From Plazaster borealis (lineage: Eukaryota > Echinodermata > Asteroidea > Forcipulatida > Labidiasteridae): a stretch of 64,000 nucleotides of DNA. The notes under the pieces were generated by a model. The model made no database searches. It saw nothing but the letters and a program-made list of their open reading frames with translations, and was not told the origin of the DNA. Made by a program: the position numbers and the translations under genes. Below are positions 1 through 9,000 of this stretch, piece by piece (the stretch's first letter is position 1; every line of letters begins with the position of its first letter). The stretch is from the NCBI GenBank assembly GCA_021014325.1, contig CM037473.1:24480822-24544821 (forward strand). Reading direction: 5' to 3'.

Positions 1-411
1 AATTTTAAAAAAAGGACTTAGCAAATTTCTTGCTTTAGAATACAGCCGACTATCGAAAAAATACTTTGCGGAAAAATACACCAAAAACAAGGCTTTGTGC
101 GACGTTGATGCGTGACGCTCCAGTTCAAATTTTAAAGTTTTCCTTCCTGATGTTCTGTAATTTTTTAATAATTTATTGTTCTGGGTTTGTTTAACTCCAG
201 TTTTCTTGTGTAATTGTTAACTACATTTATTGTGTAAGCGCCGGTTTTGCTATTAAATGGAACCAAAATGGTTCCAATTCACACACAAACCCCCCCCCAA
301 AAAAACAAAAAAAACAAAAAACAAAAAAACAAACAAACAAACAAACATACAAAAAAAACACACAATGGATCATTCATTTAGAGGTTTTTGGTGACATCAT
401 TGTTGTATTTC

Positions 412-780
412 AAGGTATCGTACACGTTTGGTAATGGAACAAATATTAGCATAAAAAGTTACTTGGTAAAAAGCAACGGAGAGCTGTTGATAGTATAAAA
501 CATTGTAGGAAACGGCTCCCTCTGAAGTAACGTAGTTTTTGAGAAAGAGGTAATTTCTCACTAAAATAATAAAAGACTTCAGGCCTGAAGTCTTTTATTC
601 CTATCCGAAAGCACACAAATTTGTACAACAAGGGTGTTTTTTCTTTCATCATTTTCTTGCAACTTCGATGACCAATTGAGTCCAAATTTTCACAGGCTTG
701 TTATTTTATGCATTATGTTGGGATACACCAAGTGAGAACACTGGTCTTTGACAATTTCCAAACGTGTTCAGTGCCTTTAA
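412..780. mobile_element. Palindromic TTAA-type MITE, family A (copy 1)
   Basis: A copy of about 370 bp of the commonest short element in the window. Both ends read as inverted forms of 'AAGGTATCGTACACGTTTGG', and the centre is a hairpin around 'CTTCAGGCCTGAAG'. Related copies lie at 2031-2218 and 2287-2535 (fragments), 4148-4325 (half), 4732-5098, 16151-16529, 24091-24467 and 36183-36567. Several copies are bounded by TTAA, which suggests a piggyBac-type integrase; that is inference, because no transposase is present. Short open frames inside it are palindrome artefacts. Confidence 0.8.
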
Positions 781-949
781 CATCTCTTGGTGAGTGTGTG
801 CTGAAACGAATCGGTGGTTTACTCTACGTTTCAGTATGCCCTGTTCATTATCAGAAGATTCCAGCCGGGAGCTTTATAGTGGATTATTCTTACGAAATGT
901 TTCTCAATCATTTCATCATTTCATTTCGTACATTATGAGATATAGGCCT

Positions 950-1265
950 ACATGTACTTTGTTAGTTTAGTTCAGGAGTATAAAACAGCTAGAAATTTCC
1001 GATCTTCTAATAAATCTCTTCTAACTCCTCCAGTTATCAAAACCAAGTCGTATCATGGTTCCCACTCTTTCCAATATGCAGCCAGTTCAGTTATGGAACA
1101 GTCTTCCAGAGGTTGTTAAACAAGCTGGGACAACAGAACAATTCAAAACCCGGGTGAAAACATATCTGTTTACTTTGTACAATTCTTGATTTCCCTTTAC
1201 AGCGCATAGGGACCTCACGGTGATATGCGCTGTACAAAAATGGTTTATTTGTTGATAAGCTGTAT
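950..1265 (+). pseudogene. 3' end of a non-LTR retrotransposon (LINE), frameshifted
   Basis: Conceptual reading from about 966 gives a basic peptide (LVQEYKTARNFRSSNKSLL, then TPPVIKTKSYHGS). After a frameshift near 1090 it continues as LWNSLPEVVKQAGTTEQFK and TRVKTYLF, stopping at 1187-1189. The order 'LWNSLP...FKxxxKTxLF-stop' is the typical C-terminus of CR1/L2/Rex-like reverse transcriptase ORFs. The following 75 bases (GCGCATAGGGACC...TGCGCTGTACAA) look like a LINE 3' UTR. It is a short dead 5'-truncated copy. The clade is not assigned. Confidence 0.75.
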
Positions 1266-2030
1266 TCAGTTTTAATTTAGGCTGGGTATAGCATTACCAG
1301 AAAACGGATACTATCACAACAAGGGCTATGTTTCAGATTCTGTTTCGGATTCTTTACTTTCACAAACAGCTCTAGGCCAGGGCATATTATACAAGACAGT
1401 GAAATTGAAAGCACAAGTATGTACATGCAGAAGAGGAAGAGGACGTAAATAGAAAGAGAAAAAGAAAGTAAAACTAGAAAAACATCAATTCAAATAAGTG
1501 CATTGGAGAAAATCCAACAAATTATACGAATAGTAAAACATAGATCGACCCTATAGCCCTATACAGGACTCTTCCTCTGTGGTGTACACAATAAAGGACG
1601 TCACTGTATTATAATACAAAAGCGAAAGGCCGGCAGGGCAAGATCGACACAACACTAAAACCATTAGAGTGTATCAGTATAAGTAATTGGAAATATACAT
1701 GTTCACTGAGTTAAACATATTAACTTACAGTGTGGGAAAACTGCCCTTAAAATATTTTCGCTTCAAATGCTAGATTTTTTAGAAAAATGATCTCATGAGT
1801 CCAAAACCCGATTTTTGAATAGAGCCTTTACAGTAAAATTACAATGAGAATGTTTCACCTTTTTTTGTATAACCAAATTCAAGACTCCACAATATGGCGG
1901 AACATGTTAAAGTTCACACGAAGTAAAGGGAAAACCACACTATTTCGAGGCATACTGGTGTGCATCATATTATTCTACTTAACATCTTTCCAACCGTATC
2001 CATTTCTATAACAAAAATAATTGAATCTGA
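1266..2030. other. Intergenic stretch with no recognised gene
   Basis: AT-rich sequence without long open frames, splice-linked ORFs or recognisable repeats. A purine-rich patch lies around 1425-1480 (AGAGGAAGAGG, AGAAAGAGAAAAAG). Nothing else can be supported. Confidence 0.5.
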
Positions 2031-2535
2031 AAAAGACTTCAGGCCTGAAGCCCTTTTCAGGCAACTGAAAGCACACAAATTTGTTATTTTCTTATAACTT
2101 CGATGACCAATTGAGCCCAAATTTTCACAGGTTTGTTATTTTATACATATGTTGGGATACACCAAGTGAGAACACTGGTCTTTGACAATTTTCAAACGTG
2201 TTCAGTGCGCCTTTAACCAAAATTATTGTCTCCAACTTCAATCTTATCATATAGGAGCCCTTTATTTTGTGTTTTGAAATTGAAATGATGACAGAAAAAA
2301 CACCCTTGTTGTACAAATTTGTGTGCTTTCAGATAGGAATGAACTTCTTGCATGAAGTTTTTTATTATTTTTGTGAGAAATTACCTCTTTCTCAAAAACT
2401 ACGTTACTTCAGAGGGAGTCGTTTCCTACTTGAATGTTTTATACTATCAACAGCTCCCCGTTGCATGGTTACCAAGTAAGGTTTTATGCTAATATTTGTT
2501 TTGAGTCATTACCAAACGTGTACGATATACCTTTA
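2031..2535. mobile_element. Two family-A MITE fragments in opposite orientation
   Basis: 2031-2218 is the right half of a family-A element, ending near 'TTCAGTGCGCCTTTAA'. 2287-2535 is a half-to-full arm in the reverse sense, ending 'ACGATATACCTTTAA'. They are separated by about 70 bp, so together they form a rearranged palindrome just upstream of the ependymin-related gene. Confidence 0.65.
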
Positions 2536-3017
2536 AGCTTTCACAGGTTTGTTCAGTTAGTCTGGTTCCCTGACCAAAGATTCCTTGACGTCTCTTGTTA
2601 TTCGACAGAGCCTAGTCGGAGATTTTTGGGTCTGGGAACCAGACTATTGTTCAGTATGCTCTGATCGTCTTCAAGAGATTTCTGATACTAAAACCGTTCT
2701 TATTTGGGCTTGTTTCGGTTGCACATAAGCAATGGTCGATTGGTCGGGTCTTTTTTCAAATGCAATTTTGACATTCAGATATATTTCTTTGGAGCATTTG
2801 TACTGGTATAAAGAAAGTTTATGACGCCAGACTAAAACGAACTTGCCTTTTCCTTGTCCATCCAATTTTGGACTTTGTTTGGGAGCTTTTGAAGATAATT
2901 GTGTCATGTGTCATGTCGTTCTTTCAGCGTTATCACCACCACCACGCATACATCACCACCACATGACGTACATGAGGTAGTGCCAAATTGAACTCCTATG
3001 CGTGACTTGTATACCTT

Positions 3018-3027
3018 TATATAAATA
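3018..3027 (+). promoter_or_regulatory. TATA box of the ependymin-related gene
   Basis: The sequence TATATAAATA lies 66 bp upstream of the ATG at 3093. A start of transcription about 25-30 bp further on (around 3048-3055) would leave a 5' UTR of about 40 nt, normal for a small secreted-protein gene. No other core element is clear. Confidence 0.6.
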
Positions 3028-3092
3028 GAAGGGGTTGACGATACTGATTTAGTTTCGAAGTTGAACGGCTTTTCATCTTTTCGGTGGACAAA

Positions 3093-6000
3093 ATGAAGGT
3101 GTTCTTGGTGTGTGCGTTTGTCCTCGCAGCAGTTGGTGCAGTCAAGTCAGCACCACCACGCAAGCCTAAGTTTTGCTGTTACCCACAACAGTACGAAGCG
3201 TCCCTGAGTGAGTACCATACGTAGTTTCAGACGAGCAATAGAGAGCACATATATTTTTCATCTGCATTTCTTTCCATTTTGTGGGGAGCATGGCCCTGGC
3301 CATGCTCCAAATGTTATTCATTGGGTAGGGATAACGTCCTAGAACTCTCTGTGGGTATCATTTTGTCTTAAATTACATTTTGAGAGATTTATAGGGCTGT
3401 TTCAATCGGTATACTATTTGTAAACTTGTTTGTGTAGCCAGCCTTGTGTTGCGCTGACCTTTTGCCCTTTATGTACACAAGTGAATGTATGCATAATTGT
3501 ATTGTATTAGGTATTTTGTAGTCAACGTGCGGTGTCGCGCTGGATTTGGATTAGGCCAAGTAAAATAAATAACATGTTGCTCGTCCCCGCCCGCCTCGGT
3601 TTTGGCGGCCGCACCGATTTTTTTGTTATTTGTTATTTAAAAAAAAATAAAAAAATAAAAAAAAATAAAATTAAAATAAATTTACATATTATTTATAGCT
3701 ATTTCCAATGTACCCTTTATTTTTATTGAGCAGTTTCATCATCTGTCTTACATGTAGGCCTACAAGAATAGCTATTGCAACGCATAATGAGAAACTCTTT
3801 ACTTTGAAACGTTTTGCCCTTCAGGTTTGCATGCCACAGTTCTTTGCACAAGGACGCGATGCCACGCACACAGAATAACTTTGGAGCAAAATCAAGAATG
3901 ACTCTTTAGAAATAATTACAATGTATCAAAATGGACACAGAAACACACACAGAATTTGAGGACATACAAAACATACTCATAAACCATAAAACCATCTTCA
4001 AATACGATATGGCGGCCATCTTAGACATGGTGGCCATCTTGAAAAAAAATAACAAAAAAATTGAAAATAACAAATAACAAGGACCTCCCTCACCAACTTT
4101 TTCAAAAAGTCCGGACGAGCAACATGTTATTTATTTTACTTGGCCTTAAAGGTATCGTACACGTTTGGTAATGACTCAAAACAAATATTAGCATACAAAC
4201 TTACTTGGTAACAAGCAACGGAGAGCTGTTGATAGTATAAAACATTGTAGGAAACGACTCCTTCTGAAGTAACGTAGTTTTTGAGAAAGAGGTAATTTCT
4301 CACTAAAATAATAAAAGACTTCTTACAAGAATTATTAATTAATACACTATAAAAAAAGACTTGCAGGTCAGAATTGACCCGGATTCGGGTCCGGTGGGCC
4401 CTGACCCATTTCTGGGTCAGTATGACCCGGAATCTGTGTCAAAATGACCCCAAAATAGGTCAGGCCCCTGGGACCCGTGATGCGGGTCAATTCTTGACCG
4501 GGGAGTTTTTAGAGTGTGTCCTTGCATCCCCATCAAAGTTTTTCGATATTAACAAGTCAATAGGGCCCAATTTCATAGAGCTGCTTAAGCAGAAAGGGTT
4601 GCTTAAACATTTTCTGCTAAGCAAAAATGAGCAGGATACCCGTCACAAATTATACATGTGACATGGTAGTTTGGTTGGTAACCTTATTTTGGTAAGCAAC
4701 ATTTTATTGTGCTTAGCAACTTTTTGTGCTTAAAGGCACTGTACACGTTTGGTAATGACTCAAAGTATATATTAGCATAAAAACTGACTTGGTAACGAGC
4801 AACAGAGAGCTGTTGAAAGTATAAAACATTGTAGGAAACGACTCCCTCTGAAGTAACGTAGTTTTTGAGAAAGCTTATTTCTCACTAAAATAATAAAAAC
4901 TTCTTGCAAGAAGTTTTTATTCCTATCTGAAAGCACACAAATTTGTACAACAAGGGTGTTTTTTCTTTCATCATTTTCTTGCAACTTCGATAACCATTGA
5001 GCCCAAATTTTCACAGGCTTGTTATTTTATGCATATGTTGGGATACACCAAGTGGGAACACTGCTTTGACAATTTCCAAACGTGTACGATGCCTTTAAAG
5101 CAACTCTATGAAATTGGGCCCTCAGGTGAGATTTGCGGTAGCACCATGTGTAAATCTCTTTTGACTAGTGTTGGTTCTGAGAAGAAACCGTGGTTGACAA
5201 CTCGACGTTTCGATAAGTATGCTCTGATTGTCTTCAGGAGAATGCGGTGGAATCGTTGATTGAGTTGTCAACCACCGTTTCTTCTCAGAACCAACACTAC
5301 TCAAAAGAGATTTACACATGGTGCTATGCACAGCTACACTCATGGGTACACATTTTGTTCTGTCCATTTTATGAACAACAGTTTGAAAACCACTGATGTA
5401 GCAGTTATCTCCACGTTATATATATATATATTAACAATCATTGCGTCAATAAAGAATAAAAAGTGCTTGAGATTGTCGAATACAATATCTGCAAAGGGTC
5501 ACTCAATATTTATCTGTTGTTCATTTGGTGCTTTGTAACACAGAGTGTACCGCACTACCGCAAACCTCCTTGAATCTGTGCTGCAAGAAGGTTTAGACGG
5601 CCGTTTCATTAACGAAGCAATAAAGCCACCAAATAGCCGTTTCATTAGCATTTCAGCCTTGTCCGAGAATGGTTTTATATTGTTTACGACTCGTCCTGCT
5701 TAGGACGGGTTTTTTTTAAATCGATCCTAGGATCGATCTTGGCTAGGATCGATTTTACGGCTGGGACGTCGTCCTAAGTCCTAGGATCGATCCTAAGATA
5801 GGAAGGGTTTTGTGAAATCCACCCTTGATATATACTCCCACCATGCAAAGTTTCAAATCCTACTTATTACCAGCCCTGTTTGTCTTTAAGGCCAAGTTTC
5901 TGGATTTGCTCTATCGAATGGGAAAGGAATGGTTTCAAACAGCCTTTTAATTCTCGCTGTGGACAGTAAAAACGAACGGACCGCTGCTAATGTAACACAG

Positions 6001-9000
6001 ACTGTCAACGGAAACACAATCAAGTTAAAGGTCATCACAAACTACAAGGAGGTAACGTGTTTCTTTATTACAGACAGTTTGAAGTTTTCATTTCAGCTTG
6101 AAATAGCGTCACTCTAAAAACTTCAGGGTCAGAACTGACCTGGATCCGGATCAGTTCTGATCCGGAACCGGGTCAGAACTGATCCGGATCCGGATCAAAA
6201 CTAACCTAGATCCAGGTCCCGTGTGGCATGACTCATTTCTAGGTAAGTTTGACCCGGAATATGTGTCAAAATGACCCAGAAATTAGTCCAAAGTGACGCA
6301 GAATCCGAGTTAAAATCCCATTTTAAACCCTTTTCCGGGTCAGCCCGACCCAGCAATAGGTCAGCACGCCTTGGGACTCTGAATCCGGGTCAATCATGAC
6401 CCGGAGGTTTTTATTCAAAGAGCCCCAAGAGGGCAACAACCTGGGCCCAATTTCATAGAGCTGCTTAAGCACAAAAAGTAGCTAAGCACAACAAAATTAT
6501 GCTTACCAAAATTTGGTTACCAGCCAAAATGCCATTTCTCATGTACAATCTGTGACTGGTGTCCTGCTAATTTTTGCTTAGCAGAAACTTTGTAAGCAAC
6601 ATTTTCTGCTTAAGCAGCTCTATGAAATTGGGCCCAGTCCATTTTATTTTCCCAGACTTCACAGAGTGCTGGATTCCACTTTTGTTAAATCGGATTGTTT
6701 ACACAAGTCTTCTGGGGAGAGGGTATAATAAGCAGCGTCAACATACTGAACAATAAGAGGTAACTTGCGGGTACAACCATGTGTAAAAACTCTTTTGTGG
6801 GATTGTTGGCTCTGAAAAGAGCCGGTGGGGTCTCAACGTTTCCCGCAAGTTTACTATTTATTTTAGTTACCTCTTGTTTTTTCCATACCATGCAAAGCTT
6901 CAAACAACACTTATACTGAACATTAACACATTTTGCGGAGGAGGTCCAACATGATGGTTCCTTCACTGATATTAAAGGAACATTACAGAATTGGTTTTTG
7001 CTAACAAAACAGTGTAAGCACTTTATATAGTCCACCATTATACATAAACTGGCAAACTGTAGAAGTTTGAGATCGATCGGCCATCTGGGTCACGAGAAAA
7101 TAGTGAAAAACCGATTACACATTTGCATGTGTTATACAACGCATGAATAAAACGCCCATGAGCGATAAACTCCAATCGGAAATTAGTTTTATTTATTTCT
7201 CATCAAATATGGCATTTCAGACAGAAATATTTCTAGGGATGTTTTCTACTATCATCATCATTAGACCGTGTAAGTTTTATGTAAATCTGTGATCTTAAAG
7301 AAAATTTTAATTACCAGTTCTGTAACGTTCCTTTAAACAAAATTATCATCCTCTAATTGTCAATAAACACACCATCAAACTAATCTGTGAAACTTTAACC
7401 AAGGACCTTTCCCTCGAAATATGTAAACTGGACATCGAGTGTGCGCTAATAAGGGCAGTGTCACACGACACGTATTTACAGGCAACCAGTTCCAGGCAAA
7501 CCACGAAGGCAAAACATTGACATTTCAATTTCTACATCATTTTCTCGGGGATAGTAAGACACTATATGAACAATGTCCCTTGTTCCGGAGTTCCTTTTGC
7601 ATGCTGTAACAGTTAGTTGCCTCCAAGTTCCCTGCAAAAATTGCCCCGTGTTACAAGGCCTTTTAACACTATACTGGTTGGCAAAATGAGGGAACATCGC
7701 GCCGTTTTGTACGGTGCACAGCTCTATCGGTGTGGCAGGAGATTCTGTCCCCCGGAGATTCTGCCCCCCCCCCCATACAGCGAACTGTGTACTTACAAAC
7801 TTCTTTTAATAGCGCCCTCTTTTGAATCATCCTTCTCCAGCCCATGTTAATTTCCCGTTTAGGGACAGCATGGCAGCAGCACCAACAGCACGATTTCGTA
7901 TCTTTTACAAAGGTTCAGTGAAATAATTATAATAATATGTCAAACGTAGAATGCATTTCTAAATTCCTATCTGAAATGGGAACAGTAGCTTAAGATTAGA
8001 CAAACAAATGCCCGCCATAAGTACGATTGTTTCATTTCAGAAAGTCCAATATGTCATCAATGGAGAAACATGCACAAAGTCTGTTATGAATGTGCCACCG
8101 CTTAATTGTATTCCGGGTAAGTGGCAATAATGGGAGATTTTGGATCGCTAGGTGGCAGCAGGTATTCCATTTTCTTCTCATGAAGACGAGCAGAGTATAC
8201 TGTTCGAAACGTCGAGACCACACCGGCTCTTTTCAGAGCCAACACTCCCACAACTAGATTTTGCGCAAGGCTGTAACCGCAAGGTTACTATTTATTTAAG
8301 GTTACTTCTTAAATTTCCATTGTTTATCTGAGCATCGGCACATTACCGAAAACAATGGATTTACTTGGTAAGTCTGCTGCCACCTAGCGTCCCAAAAGTC
8401 CCCCATTGGACGAATGCACGTTATGCCAGCATCTTTTGTCTACAAAATTGGTCCGTCAATAATATCTGTCAATTGTCAATGGTAGATGAACCAAATTATT
8501 TAAAATAAAATAAAATTATGCGAACAAATAAACCTAAATTTACGCAATACCTGGACATGTAAACAACACAATATAAGAACAAAAATACGATAATAGGGCC
8601 TATTGAAATTGGCATGGCAGCATGAGTTAAAAAGCATGTAGTGCTAACTATTTTCTTTTTTCTTCATCGGTTTAGACAATGCTCAGTTTGCAGGAAGTTT
8701 TTACTTTGGTGACAAGAAGCTTGTTTCAAGCATGTACAGCTTCCCATTAAAGCAGATGGGAATCTTTGAAGGCAACGTATCAATGACTGTTACCCAGGAC
8801 AAGTGTATTCCAGTCAGCAGCGTTTCGGTTGGTATGACTATGGAGTCACCAGCACCTTGTGAGTAACAATAACGAAGCAGCGCCAAATGAACATCATACA
8901 CCACAACTCTCAATGCATTCACTGTATAAACCTATGTGAATGTCCAATGTCCAATATCGATGTGCAAGGTAGACATTCATTGTACAAACCCATGTGAATG

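Noticed and set aside
5210..5260. Hammerhead ribozyme call in family F
   Set aside because: CTGANGA and GAAAC strands are present but spacing is off by one base and stem I cannot be found, so it was kept only as a hypothesis and not annotated as an RNA gene.
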